This document shows positions 1 to 8,964 of a DNA stretch of 51,030 nucleotides, one piece after another; position 1 is the first letter of the stretch; each line of letters starts with the position of its first letter. The stretch is from assembly GCF_007827555.1 (NCBI RefSeq), contig NZ_VISS01000032.1:1-51030 (forward strand). The letters run 5' to 3'. Made by a program: the position numbers and the translations under genes. The notes under the pieces are model-generated. The model ran no database searches. It was not told the origin of the DNA and worked only from the letters and a program-made list of their open reading frames with translations. The DNA comes from Aeribacillus composti. GTDB taxonomy: Bacteria > Bacillota > Bacilli > Bacillales > Aeribacillaceae.

Positions 1-92
1 AGAAAGGGCATAGTCTCGTCGAGTTCATTTACCATGCAGCGAAGCAAGATATTCCCATTGATGTTGTCAAAAAACAGCTCCATGTGGCATAA
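1..92 (+). CDS. 3' end of an unidentified gene (partial)
   Basis: An open frame enters from the left edge in the third frame and stops at TAA (90-92). The visible tail is about 29 residues and ends in KKQLHVA. It reads like a helical C-terminus, but too little is visible to name a family. The strand is opposite to the decayed ligase that follows. Confidence 0.4.
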   Translation, partial: KGHSLVEFIYHAAKQDIPIDVVKKQLHVA

Positions 93-148
93 GGGGTACC
101 CTGTTTGTCTCTTTTGGTATGGTAATTATTGTTATGAAAATTGCTCAT

Positions 149-629
149 CTACAGATTTTGATTAGCATATTGATAAAAATCATACTCATTTTTAATTAAA
201 AAGGTTCCTTTTCCCATTGAATTCCGGACTTCCTTTGCAACAAATGGGAACGGGAACGTTTCTAATACTTTTTCGATATTGCTTGGGGTGCTTGCCAATA
301 TTTCCGTATATGGAACATGCTCAGGCGCCACCGTCCACAGCGCTCTCGTCATTTCTACTTTGCTAAAGCCCAGCTGCAATGATTCAATGCTTGGGAAAAT
401 TTTTTTCTTTAATCCGTATACTAGAGCAGGGGCTTGCCACGTTTCAGGAAAAAGAACAATATCCGCTTGTCGAATGGTTTCTAATTCTTTAAACATATTG
501 TCAGGCTTTATATAGTGTACACCTGGAATTCCGATGGTCCGGTATGCATTAAAGGAAACCATTTTCATAAATTCGTGACCACACTCCAAAACATATAACA
601 ATTTTCTAAATAAATAATAGAATCTTCAT
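149..629 (-). pseudogene. Decayed RimK-type ATP-grasp ligase (N-terminal part only)
   Basis: The reading frame encodes GHEFMKMVSFNAYR, IPGVHYIKP, QADIVLFPETWQ, FPSIESLQLGFSKVEMTRA and FPFVAKEVRNSMGKGTF. This is the pre-ATP-grasp and early ATP-grasp part of an alpha-L-glutamate-ligase-like protein. Such enzymes are usually near 280 residues, but this frame stops after about 150 (TAG at 149-151), before the metal-binding end of the fold. The start is also damaged: a likely original start at 629 reads MKILLF, then hits a stop, and the homologous frame resumes about 25 bases later in another frame. I see no good ribosome binding site. I judge it a non-functional remnant. The family call is firm; the original substrate is unknown. 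Confidence 0.6.
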
Positions 630-769
630 GAATTTTTCGCAAATAAAATTTTCAATAGTTTCCCCTTTCAAATGCCGTGAGAAATTTTTTACTTCATTAT
701 GGCATCTTGAAAGGACGTAGAACAGGCGGATGTTTTTTTGCTATTACTTCGACTCTGAAGCGGAAAAAG

Positions 770-900
770 GGAATCCCCTTGTTTTTATTTATAGTGATCC
801 CGCCAGTGCTGCCTGAGAAAGCGTATCACCATTGCTCCCGGGGCGCAGGCAATATTTTATGATCTGCCATTCCGTCATTACTAAGTATCTGAGAGAGGCG
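770..900 (-). ncRNA. Possible decayed glycine-riboswitch-like sequence
   Basis: On the minus strand, CTCTCAGATAC is followed about 50 bases later by CGCCCCGGGAGCAA, then CTTTCTCAGGCA. These resemble the conserved CGCCGAAGGAGCAA and ACTCTCAGGCA segments of tandem gcvT-type glycine aptamers. The first aptamer would run into the IS256 relic, and no glycine gene follows, so at best this is a remnant. It rests on eye-matched motifs only. Confidence 0.25.
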
Positions 901-1145
901 TAATCGCAGCAACGACTTGGATGTCCTTCTGACAATTATGGACGAATCCAGTCAGTATTCGGAGCGTGATGTATGCGGCCAATGTAATCGAACAGACGAT
1001 CAAGGAGATTCGGAAACGTTTGAAGTCGATGTACAGTTTGAACTCAAAAGCTGAGGAAAACAATTCAGGATTTTAATGAGAAATAGCGGAGAGAAAGCTT
1101 CAAGAATTTGCCGAGGCTCATGAAGGGATAGCCGTCATCCGCCAG
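890..1145 (+). mobile_element. IS256-family transposase relic (C-terminal fragment)
   Basis: The plus strand reads MYAANVIEQTIKEIRKRLKS, then (M)YSLNSKAEEN, a frameshift, IQDFNEK, a stop, and in the third frame ERKLQEFAEAHEGIA. This order (NVIE-TIKEIRKRLK-SLNS-EFNEKW-RKLQGFAEA) is the C-terminal end of Mutator/IS256-type transposases common in Bacillaceae. Two frameshifts and an internal stop show it is dead. No N-terminal catalytic part is visible. Confidence 0.65.
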
Positions 1146-1178
1146 CTGTTTTCTAGTAAAAATTGTAAACATATACAA

Positions 1179-1219
1179 AAGCCAGTATAGAAAAATGAGC
1201 TGTTTTTCTATACTGGCTT
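1179..1219. terminator. Perfect 17-bp hairpin
   Basis: AAGCCAGTATAGAAAAA and its exact reverse complement flank a short loop. It lies between the IS256 relic and the phn operon. It could be a bidirectional terminator or an element end; on the minus strand it is followed by a short T run. Confidence 0.5.
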
Positions 1220-1297
1220 CATCTTATTAGGACTTATCGAACCGTCCCTATATTAACTAAATAATGTAAAAAGGGGCATATAAGGAACACCGCTTTT

Positions 1298-1333
1298 CCA
1301 CACATAAGAGTAAATATTTAGTCTTATGTGTGG
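1298..1333. repeat. Perfect 12-bp inverted repeat
   Basis: CCACACATAAGA pairs with TCTTATGTGTGG across a 12-base AT-rich loop, about 145 bases downstream of the stop codon of the secreted protein gene on the minus strand. It may end that operon, but there is no clear T tract. Confidence 0.4.
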
Positions 1334-1478
1334 AGACAATCTTCTTCTTTCAGCTGAATAACATTTTAGTGATACCTTATCGAATGGGTAATGTAAACAT
1401 AATTATTACCCCCGTTGCCGTTGCAAAATACTGTTCTAAAAACCTGATACACACTAACACATTTTCAATTTGTAATGG

Positions 1479-3401
1479 CTATCTCATAGTTACCTTCTGC
1501 GTGAGAACGTTATTGCCCGAACCTAAGCGCAAACGGATATAGGCTTCATACGCCGAAACATTTGGATTAATGCGCATCATGATCGTTTTCTTTGCTTTTC
1601 CATTTTCATCTGCTGTCAGTTTGCCGATATTGAAATAACCGTAAGTGGTTGGCCATGTTCCGTCCTCAAATTGGATTTGCGAAATGCTTTTGCCGTCTGA
1701 CAAATATATTTGGATTTGTCCATTTGCTACTGTTTGGCCAGGTGTTAAACCATTCATCACCACTTCTACCGGAAATGGTATACCACCGAGCGGAATGAAT
1801 TTCGGTGTTAACAATTGATATTTCTCTTCACCACTAGGCGGCGTCTCAACATTTGACTGACCGATACCGACTGTTTTGGTAAAGACGTTGTTTCCAGCCC
1901 CTATGCGAAGACGAATATATCCTGTTGTTCCGTCTTGTACCATTGGGTTAAGCCTCATTGTCAGTACTTTTTCCGCCACACCATGCTGATTGGCTTGAAT
2001 GCTCCCAACACTTTGATAACCGTAAGTGGTTGGCCATGTTCCATTCGGAAGCCGAACTTGCGAAATTGATGTACCACCTTCTAAATATACTTGAATTTCT
2101 CCATTTTCAATGACTTGTCCCGGTTTCATATCTGTTAATTTGAGTGTTACTTGAAAAGGTTCTCCGCCAGTTGGCAAAAATTCAGGTGTTTCAATGTTAT
2201 ATTTAATGTCTTTTGGAGGATCCATTTCCGAGCCAAATGAACCGTCAGCAAATGTCGATTGGTCATACCAAAGATAACCTTCATTCGGTGAACGCCAAGG
2301 CTCAGGCTTCAGCTCCTCAGAATGCTCTGGGGTTTCCATTTCTAATATTGGTGAAGGCTGATCAAGCGGTATACCAAGTTCAGAGAAGGTCAGATAACTT
2401 TCTTTATGAGACAGCCATTCGACAATTTTCATTAGCAATTGGCCATTATCTTTTTCAGTAAATCCGTCGTACGTTCTCTTGACTCCTCCGTGTTCTTCAT
2501 TTCGATATTTAGGGGTGCTGTCTTCCACCACAGAAGAGTCGCCGATGAAAGCGGCCTTTCCTCTTTCTTTTTTTCCTATCGCTACAAAGGGCCCTTCATG
2601 AATTCCGCCGCCAAAATAAACCCCTTCGTCAACTGCATTGCTCCATTTGTTTTCTTCTACAGTAAGCCCATCAGGCAAATAAACAATCCCTTTAGCAATT
2701 TCCGGATTCATAATAGCCAGTGTAGAACCTGCATGAATCGATATTTCATCAATACCATTCGTTATACCAAAGGATTCATCAGATGGTACAATCACATTTG
2801 CTGTTGTGTTATCTATCGAGTTAAAACGAAATCTTACACCAAATTCTTCACTTAGCCAATCAGTGCTTTCAACACCAGCCATTGCAGCTTGTTCACCTTG
2901 ATCCATCCCTTTTGTTGGATTATCAAAAGCCCCTCTGCGCCAACCATTCATAATTTCATTTGAATCCCAACGGTTAAAATTTCGGTCGGCATTATAGTGG
3001 TCGGCAATAAAAAATACGCCTCCCCCTTGTTCTGCAAACTCGGCAATAGCATCTTGTTCAGACTTCTTAAAAGGAATTTGTGCCTCTGGAATAATAAAAA
3101 CATCATAACCTTCTAAATCCTCCAGAGTAAGTGGATCTAAACTCCGATGCTCCTTCACTGTATATCCCGCTTCAAGCAATGCATTGGCAAAATCGGAAAA
3201 TGCACCATCAATCACCCAATCGGACTGTCCTGCTGTTTGCCCATGGCTGTTATCAAACAAAACTTTCTTGCCGTTCGGATCGCTAGGAACTAAGATTGGG
3301 GCCGGATCATTCGGACCTTCTGCACTTACAGTTACGTTTTCAAAAGCAAAAATAAAAAACGCCAATACTGCCACAAGGCCCTGCAACAGCATCTTTCTCA
3401 T
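1479..3401 (-). CDS. Secreted protein: GATase-like domain plus two C-terminal beta repeats
   Basis: 640 residues. A signal peptide (MRKMLLQGLVAVLAFFIFAF, cleavage near VSA-EG) shows export. Residues ~45-330 contain KKVLFDNSHGQ, GYDVFIIPEAQ, FAEQGGGVFFIADHYN and GKAAFIGDSSV, the pattern of class I glutamine-amidotransferase-like (DUF4350-like) folds without an obvious catalytic Cys. A linker follows (~335-400), then two ~115-residue repeats, each with a TPxFxPxGGxPFxV start, an ISQ...GTWPTTYGY core and a YIRLRxGxGNNV end. It is last in the phnDCEE direction, 109 bases after the second permease, so it may be co-expressed. I do not know its function; a phosphorus-stress extracellular role is inference from position only. 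Confidence 0.65.
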   Translation of the reverse strand: MRKMLLQGLVAVLAFFIFAFENVTVSAEGPNDPAPILVPSDPNGKKVLFDNSHGQTAGQSDWVIDGAFSDFANALLEAGYTVKEHRSLDPLTLEDLEGYDVFIIPEAQIPFKKSEQDAIAEFAEQGGGVFFIADHYNADRNFNRWDSNEIMNGWRRGAFDNPTKGMDQGEQAAMAGVESTDWLSEEFGVRFRFNSIDNTTANVIVPSDESFGITNGIDEISIHAGSTLAIMNPEIAKGIVYLPDGLTVEENKWSNAVDEGVYFGGGIHEGPFVAIGKKERGKAAFIGDSSVVEDSTPKYRNEEHGGVKRTYDGFTEKDNGQLLMKIVEWLSHKESYLTFSELGIPLDQPSPILEMETPEHSEELKPEPWRSPNEGYLWYDQSTFADGSFGSEMDPPKDIKYNIETPEFLPTGGEPFQVTLKLTDMKPGQVIENGEIQVYLEGGTSISQVRLPNGTWPTTYGYQSVGSIQANQHGVAEKVLTMRLNPMVQDGTTGYIRLRIGAGNNVFTKTVGIGQSNVETPPSGEEKYQLLTPKFIPLGGIPFPVEVVMNGLTPGQTVANGQIQIYLSDGKSISQIQFEDGTWPTTYGYFNIGKLTADENGKAKKTIMMRINPNVSAYEAYIRLRLGSGNNVLTQKVTMR

Positions 3402-3510
3402 AATGACTCTACCTCCATAATTTATTAACTCAACAAGGCAAAAGCCTTTTATTGAGTTCAGCCGCTATTGCTGAAGCTTTCGATATACATTGCTGCCTTA
3501 TGAGCATCTG

Positions 3511-4311
3511 CTAAACCACCTTCTTGCGCAAATAGCCGGAAATGATATCGACGATCGTAACCATGGCAATGATTCCTAATAAAATAATACCGACACGACT
3601 CCAGTCGCGAGACTGCATGGCAAATATAAGCGGTGTACCGATTCCGCCTGCACCGATGATTCCTAAAATGCTTGCGGAACGGAGGTTAATTTCAAAACGA
3701 TATAAGGTGTAAGAGATAAACCCAGGAATGATTTGTGGAACAACGGCAAACCACAGCGTTTGCAAGCCGCTTGCTCCTGTTGCTTTCAAAGCTTCAATTG
3801 GTCCGAAATCAATATTTTCCACTTCTTCTGAAAACAATTTGCCAAGCATCCCGATGGAATGGAGTCCGAGCGCCAACACACCGGCAAAAGAGCCAGGGCC
3901 TACTACTTTAATAAATAACAACGCCATCACTAGTTCCGGAAATGTCCGGATAAAGCTTAAAATAAATTTTCCTGTTCCTGCCGCAATCTTCCCTTTCGTC
4001 ATATTGTTAGCAGCCCAAAAAGCAAACGGTATACATAGAAAAGCTGAAATAAATGTGCCTAATATGGCAATCGCTAATGTATCTAATAGCCCTCGGAGCA
4101 GATCTTCGCCTTCGGGCAAGTAAACATATCCCCAATCAGGAGAAAGAATGCCGGATAAAATCGCTTTTGTAATTTGGCCGGCCGTTTCTTTAAATCCTTC
4201 TATTGGAATACCGGATAATGCCCATATATAAATAGCAGCCAACAACACATATATACTCCAAAGCATGAACCGGTTCTTTTTTGGTTTAACTGGTCTTGCA
4301 ACACTCTTCAT
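3511..4311 (-). CDS. phnE: Phosphonate-type ABC transporter permease (second PhnE)
   Basis: 266 residues with about six membrane helices. The PhnE signature is clear: LRGLLDTLAIAILGTFISA, IRTFPELVMALLFIKVVGPG and an EAA-type loop EALKATGASGLQTLWFAVVPQ that contacts the ATPase, then RSASILGIIGAGGIGTPL. It pairs with the upstream PhnE paralogue to form the membrane channel of a phosphonate (or phosphite/related oxyanion) importer. The start overlaps the preceding stop by four bases, indicating translational coupling. Confidence 0.88.
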   Translation of the reverse strand: MKSVARPVKPKKNRFMLWSIYVLLAAIYIWALSGIPIEGFKETAGQITKAILSGILSPDWGYVYLPEGEDLLRGLLDTLAIAILGTFISAFLCIPFAFWAANNMTKGKIAAGTGKFILSFIRTFPELVMALLFIKVVGPGSFAGVLALGLHSIGMLGKLFSEEVENIDFGPIEALKATGASGLQTLWFAVVPQIIPGFISYTLYRFEINLRSASILGIIGAGGIGTPLIFAMQSRDWSRVGIILLGIIAMVTIVDIISGYLRKKVV

Positions 4312-5099
4312 AATAGTTTCTCCCGCAATTTAGTACTAATATAGTCGATCAACAAAACAACCATTAATGTAAAAATAATGATTGTACTCACTTTGTCGTA
4401 TTCAAGAAAACCTAATGTTTTATCATAATATTCTCCGATTCCTCCTGCTCCCACTAGTCCTAATATAGCTGCAGCCCTTATATTAATTTCAAAGGTGTAA
4501 AGAACGAAAGAGACAAAGTAAGGGGACACTTGCGGAACGACAGAGTAGACGATCCATTGAATTTTATTGGCGCCAACTGCCGTCATCGCCTCCAATGGGC
4601 CTTTATCAATACTTTCCATCGCTTCATAAGTTAATTTCGCAATAATGCCCATTGAGAAAACAGCTAATGCAAATATTCCTGGTAATGGCCCCAATCCGAA
4701 AATCGCAACAAATATAGCGGCTAAAAGAAGTTCAGGAATGGTACGAATTAAATTTAAAATAAATCTGAACGGGTAATAAATCCAATTGCTGGCAGCGATG
4801 TTGCTTGCGCATAACAAAGCAAATGGGACCGCAAGCAAAGCTCCCATCGTTGTCCCAATAACCGCCATGCGGAATGTGTCAAGCATTGCCGGAACAATAT
4901 CATCAAAATATGACCAGCTGGGAGGATACATTTGTACAAGCAAATCAAACATATTTGGAAACCCTTCAACAAAATCGATGAAAGAACTTTCCGTTTGATA
5001 GGCGCTCCAGCCGATCAGCAGCACAATCAACGCTGTTGTCAAGTAATGCTTTATTTTAGTAGGTGCTTTAGGAATTTCTTGTTTAGTTAATCGATTCAT
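4308..5099 (-). CDS. phnE: Phosphonate-type ABC transporter permease (first PhnE)
   Basis: 263 residues from the start chosen at 5099 ([13 protein letters not shown]). The frame is open upstream to 5204, but that part lies inside phnC and does not look like PhnE. Motifs match the family: [39 protein letters not shown], the EAA loop [21 protein letters not shown] and [18 protein letters not shown]. It overlaps phnC by 17 bases and the next permease by four. Two different permeases in one operon fit a heterodimeric channel, as in other Bacillus phn clusters. Confidence 0.88.
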   Translation of the reverse strand: MNRLTKQEIPKAPTKIKHYLTTALIVLLIGWSAYQTESSFIDFVEGFPNMFDLLVQMYPPSWSYFDDIVPAMLDTFRMAVIGTTMGALLAVPFALLCASNIAASNWIYYPFRFILNLIRTIPELLLAAIFVAIFGLGPLPGIFALAVFSMGIIAKLTYEAMESIDKGPLEAMTAVGANKIQWIVYSVVPQVSPYFVSFVLYTFEINIRAAAILGLVGAGGIGEYYDKTLGFLEYDKVSTIIIFTLMVVLLIDYISTKLREKLL

Positions 5100-5874
5100 A
5101 TTTAAACTCTCTATCCGCTTCATTTGTTCCCACCTCAAAAGGCTTTCCATATATTTCAGAAAACCGTTTATCTGTCGCTTCCCTAGCAGATCCGTCAAAC
5201 ACAATTTGTCCTGCTTTCAGGCCGATGATCCTTGTGGCATATTGTCTAGCTAAATCGACCGAGTGCAGGTTGACAACAAGCGTTATTCCTAACTCTTGAT
5301 TGATCTTTTTTAAATCATCCATTACTTGTTTTGTTGTCAAAGGATCTAAAGATGCTACAGGCTCATCCGCTAAAATGATTTTAGCTTTTTGCGCCAAAGC
5401 TCTAGCAATCGACACTCTTTGCTGCTGTCCTCCTGAAAGCTGATCCGATCTGGTGTACGCTTTTTCAAGAATATTCATTCGTTCCAGAGCATTCATGGCC
5501 AAATCCACATCTTCTTTTGGAAACCATCCCAAAACGGTTCGGAGAGTAGAATGGTAGCCAACTCTTCCAGATAAAACATTTCGCAAAACAGTCGACCTTT
5601 TCACTAAATTAAAATTTTGGAAGATCATCCCAATGTCGCGACGGATGCGGCGGAGTTCCTTCCCCTTTGCTTTCGTGATGGATTTCCCGTCTATTGTTAT
5701 TTCTCCGGAACTAATTTCATGCAATCTATTAATAGAACGTAGCAACGTTGATTTGCCAGCGCCAGATAAACCGACAATCACAACAAATTCCCCTTTTTCA
5801 ATTTTCAAATCAATATTTTCCAATCCTACTACACCATTAGGATAAATTTTTGTAACACGATGAAATTCTATCAC
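5083..5874 (-). CDS. phnC: Phosphonate-type ABC transporter ATP-binding protein PhnC
   Basis: Energises the importer. Walker A is GLSGAGKST, the Q-loop MIFQNFNLV, the signature LSGGQQQR, and Walker [12 protein letters not shown] with the switch His in [31 protein letters not shown] is typical of PhnC. I prefer the GTG at 5874 ([14 protein letters not shown]) with the AAAAAAGG upstream; a TTG at 5886 is the alternative. It lies about 115 bases downstream of phnD and overlaps the next gene. Confidence 0.9.
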   Translation of the reverse strand: MIEFHRVTKIYPNGVVGLENIDLKIEKGEFVVIVGLSGAGKSTLLRSINRLHEISSGEITIDGKSITKAKGKELRRIRRDIGMIFQNFNLVKRSTVLRNVLSGRVGYHSTLRTVLGWFPKEDVDLAMNALERMNILEKAYTRSDQLSGGQQQRVSIARALAQKAKIILADEPVASLDPLTTKQVMDDLKKINQELGITLVVNLHSVDLARQYATRIIGLKAGQIVFDGSAREATDKRFSEIYGKPFEVGTNEADREFKYESIN

Positions 5875-5988
5875 TCTGCATACCAACCTTTTTTAAATAT
5901 TTATCTAAACATCCCGACGTTGCTTTATCTATTCATAGAGGATTAGCCAGTACGAACGATTCGCCTGGCTATATTTTATGAAAATAAA

Positions 5989-6930
5989 TTATTCAGTTTT
6001 CACTTTTTCAGCATACTCCCTGACGATATCGAAGTTACTGTCTTTCGATTCTATGTAGCCTTCATGCGTGTAAATGTCTTTTATAATCGCATGCCCTTCT
6101 TCGTCTTTTCCAATATCAATGAAAGCTTGCTTGATTTTTTCAATCCATTCCGAATTCATGTCGGAACGGACGGAAATCGTATCGTTCGGAATCGGTTCTG
6201 TAAACTCAATGACTTTCGTATCTTCGAAAACAGTTGGGTAATCTCCTGCTACGGTATTGCGGGCATCTTGGAAAACAACCGCACAATCGACATCACCGTT
6301 CAAAACAGAAATAATTGCTTGGTCGTGCCCTTTTACTGTTATTCCTTGTACATCTTTTAATGGATCAATCCCATTATCCATCAGCGTTGCGGCCGGCCAA
6401 ACATAACCTGCAGATGAAGTGACATCTTGAAAAGCGATTTTCTTTCCTTTTAAATCTTTCACACTAGTAATACCAGAATCTTTTTTCACTACGAAAATTG
6501 ATTTGTAATTGTCTACTAGTTCATCTGTTGGCTGCCCGGTCTCATCATCCACTCCGTAACGTTGCGCTTGAAGAATTACTTCAGCAGCTCCTCTTTCTTT
6601 CGCCAGCACATAAGCATTTGGCGGCAAAAATCCTACATCTACTTTTTTGGATTCCATTGCTTCAACAATGGTATTATAGTTCGTTGAAACACTTACCTCT
6701 ACAGGTATACCCAAACGATCTCCCAATAACTTTTCAAGCGGCTTTGCTTTGGCCTCCAATGTATCTGCATTTTGAGAAGGTACAAATTGTACAGAAAGAG
6801 TTTCCGGAATATATCCATCTGATTCTTTGCTGCTATTAGTTTGTTGGGAATTGCTGGAGTCCCCGCATCCGCTGATGACCACCGCTGTTAAAGCTAGTAT
6901 TGTTCCAAAAGCTACTAATTTTTTAAACAT
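5989..6930 (-). CDS. phnD: Phosphonate-type substrate-binding lipoprotein PhnD
   Basis: 313 residues from ATG 6930, which has a strong GGGGGAA site; the open frame extends further upstream without one. A lipoprotein signal peptide ends in VVISGC, so the mature protein is anchored outside the membrane by a lipidated Cys. LSVQFVPSQNADTLEAKAKP, VDVGFLPPNAYVLAKERGAAE, ITSVKDLKGKKIAFQDVTSSAG and VLNGDVDCAVVFQDARN are hallmarks of PhnD-type (phosphate/phosphite/phosphonate) binding proteins. It is the first gene of the operon behind the Pho-box-like region. The ligand cannot be read from sequence; no C-P lyase or phosphonatase gene is in the window. Confidence 0.9.
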   Translation of the reverse strand: MFKKLVAFGTILALTAVVISGCGDSSNSQQTNSSKESDGYIPETLSVQFVPSQNADTLEAKAKPLEKLLGDRLGIPVEVSVSTNYNTIVEAMESKKVDVGFLPPNAYVLAKERGAAEVILQAQRYGVDDETGQPTDELVDNYKSIFVVKKDSGITSVKDLKGKKIAFQDVTSSAGYVWPAATLMDNGIDPLKDVQGITVKGHDQAIISVLNGDVDCAVVFQDARNTVAGDYPTVFEDTKVIEFTEPIPNDTISVRSDMNSEWIEKIKQAFIDIGKDEEGHAIIKDIYTHEGYIESKDSNFDIVREYAEKVKTE

Positions 6931-6994
6931 ATTAATTTCCCCCATATCTTTTTGAAAATCTAATTTCCATTTTAACACCAAATTTTTAATTATT

Positions 6995-7042
6995 TGTAAA
7001 TTTTGTTACAAAATATCACAAATATTTTGTTAACTTTGTAAA
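6995..7042 (-). promoter_or_regulatory. Pho-box-like repeats between phnD and the nucleotidase gene
   Basis: On the minus strand TTTACA, TTAACA, TTTGTG, TTGTAA and TTTACA follow each other, the last four at 11-base spacing. PhoP of Bacillus binds TT(A/C/T)A(C/T)A hexamers repeated once per helical turn. A TAAAAT -10-like hexamer lies about 20 bases downstream on the phnD side. Phosphate-starvation control of one or both divergent genes is therefore plausible but inferred. Confidence 0.5.
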
Positions 7043-7118
7043 TTATTTCTTTTCATTCAATTATCTATTTCATTTTTACAACGATTTGTTATGATGAAAA
7101 AAAAGAAGGAGGAAAATA

Positions 7119-8690
7119 ATGGAGAAGGAAACTACGATTCATCTGCTTGTAACCAGCGATCTTCACGGCTACATTTACCCGACCAATTACAGAGACAAAG
7201 AAGAACAAAATTTCGGACTGGCTAAAATAGCCACGATTATAAAAGAAAAAAGAAAAAAAGGCTATGTACTTTTACTTGATAATGGAGACTTGATTCAAGG
7301 AAGCCCGTTGACTTATTACCATGCAAAAAACAGGCCCGACAGTGAAAATCCGATGATTCAAGTTATGAATGATCTCCAATATGATGCATGCGTATTGGGA
7401 AATCATGAATTTAATTATGGACGAAGTTATTTACAAAAGGCGATTGATCAATCAGCTTTTCCTTGGCTGTCCGCTAATATCTTGAAGCAAACAACAGGAG
7501 AGCCCGCTTTTGGAACACCTTATCTCGTCAAGGTATTGGACGGAGTCAAAATTGCTGTACTTGGTATAACCACTCATTTCATCCCTAATTGGGAAGAGCC
7601 GCGAAATATTGAGGGACTTGTTTTCAAAGATGCATTGCAAACGGCTAAATTATGGGTGAGCGATATTCGCCAAAAAGAAAAACCAGATGTGATGATCGTC
7701 TCATATCATGGGGGATTTGAAAGAGATCTACAAACTGGAGAGCCTATAGAACAGCTGACAGGAGAAAACCAAGCATACCAAATGTGCCAAGAACTAGAGG
7801 GTGTTGATATTTTAATCACAGGCCATCAGCACCGCCCACTCGCAGATAAACTAAACGGCATCACAATCATTCAGCCAAGCCATCTGGGGCAATTTTTGGG
7901 TGAAGTGACGATGAAAGTTAGACAGAAGGCAAATGGAAACAGCCCCGCAATCGTTAGTCATTTCAACTTAATCAAAATTGATGAAAAAATGGAAGCGAAT
8001 CAAGATGTTTTGGCATTGATATCCGATATTGAACAAGAAACGCAAAAATGGCTGGATCAGCCGATCGGAACCGTTATTGGTGACATGACCGTATCTGATC
8101 CATTGAAGACCCGATTACAAGACAATCCTTTTATAGAATTTATCAATAAGGTGCAAATGGAAACAGCCAAAGTTGATATTTCTGCCACTGCCTTATTCAA
8201 TAATGACTTGCCTGGATTCAAACAACATGTTACAATGCGCGATATTGTTTCCAATTATATTTATCCGAACACATTAACTGTCATCCGCATCAGCGGCCAA
8301 GATATTAAAGATGCTTTAGAGCAAAGCGCCAAGTATTTTACGGTTCAAAACGGAACAATCTCTGTCAATCCCGCTTTCTTATATCCTAAACCGCAGCATT
8401 ACAATTATGATATGTGGGAAGGAATTGAATACGAATTAAAAATCTCTAATCCAGTTGGCCAACGAGTTGTGAAGCTAAATTATCACGGCAGCCCATTGGA
8501 GCTTGACAAAGAATATGATGTCGTCATGAACAGCTACCGCGCAGGTGGAACAGGCAATTTTGATATGTTTAAAGAAAAACCGATCGTTAAAAATATCCCC
8601 ATCGACATGACCGAACTCATTGCCAACTACATATTAGAGCACAAAACTATCATCGCAGCTTGCAATCATAATTGGAGGGTAGTTTTATAG
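7119..8690 (+). CDS. Metallophosphatase / 5'-nucleotidase family protein, cytoplasmic
   Basis: 523 residues, no signal peptide, preceded by AAGGAGG. The N-terminal metallophosphoesterase domain (~1-270) has the metal ligands in order: SDLHG, DNGDLIQGSP, GNHEFNYG, SYHGG and GHQHRP. The C-terminal 5'-nucleotidase domain (~330-510) has FNNDLPGF, YNYDMWEGIEYELK and MNSYRAGGTGNFDMF, resembling CpdB/YfkN-type 2',3'-cyclic nucleotide phosphodiesterase/3'-nucleotidases. Homologues are usually secreted; the lack of a signal suggests an intracellular substrate. It is divergent from phnD and shares the Pho-like region, so scavenging phosphate from organic phosphates is a reasonable inference. Confidence 0.85.
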   Translation: MEKETTIHLLVTSDLHGYIYPTNYRDKEEQNFGLAKIATIIKEKRKKGYVLLLDNGDLIQGSPLTYYHAKNRPDSENPMIQVMNDLQYDACVLGNHEFNYGRSYLQKAIDQSAFPWLSANILKQTTGEPAFGTPYLVKVLDGVKIAVLGITTHFIPNWEEPRNIEGLVFKDALQTAKLWVSDIRQKEKPDVMIVSYHGGFERDLQTGEPIEQLTGENQAYQMCQELEGVDILITGHQHRPLADKLNGITIIQPSHLGQFLGEVTMKVRQKANGNSPAIVSHFNLIKIDEKMEANQDVLALISDIEQETQKWLDQPIGTVIGDMTVSDPLKTRLQDNPFIEFINKVQMETAKVDISATALFNNDLPGFKQHVTMRDIVSNYIYPNTLTVIRISGQDIKDALEQSAKYFTVQNGTISVNPAFLYPKPQHYNYDMWEGIEYELKISNPVGQRVVKLNYHGSPLELDKEYDVVMNSYRAGGTGNFDMFKEKPIVKNIPIDMTELIANYILEHKTIIAACNHNWRVVL

Positions 8691-8885
8691 TAGTAAAAGC
8701 ATTTTCCGATTTGCCCGCTTTTTATTTAAAACAAATGCCACTAATAGGTATCAAAGAATACTTGTCCAAATATCACAAAGGCTTACAGCAACAAAAAGTC
8801 ATTAATAACAAATTTGATATCAACGATGATTATATAAAAATGACTTTTCCGTTATGAAATGTGAAACGTTTTATTCGCACACATC

Positions 8886-8922
8886 AAAAAAGAAGATTTA
8901 GGATTTTCCTAATCTTCTTTTT
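8886..8922. terminator. Bidirectional rho-independent terminator
   Basis: AAAAAGAAGATTTAGGA pairs with TCCTAATCTTCTTTTT, with one bulged T. It has an A run on one side and a T run on the other, so it can serve the convergent genes on both sides. Confidence 0.8.
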
Positions 8923-8964
8923 GCATGAAAGTATATTTCACCATTCCCCTGAACAGGACATGGA

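Noticed and set aside
8672-8857. A 61-codon frame overlapping the end of the nucleotidase gene.
   Set aside because: It starts inside the upstream gene. GGAGG sits too close to its start, and the sequence has no protein-like composition or recognisable family.
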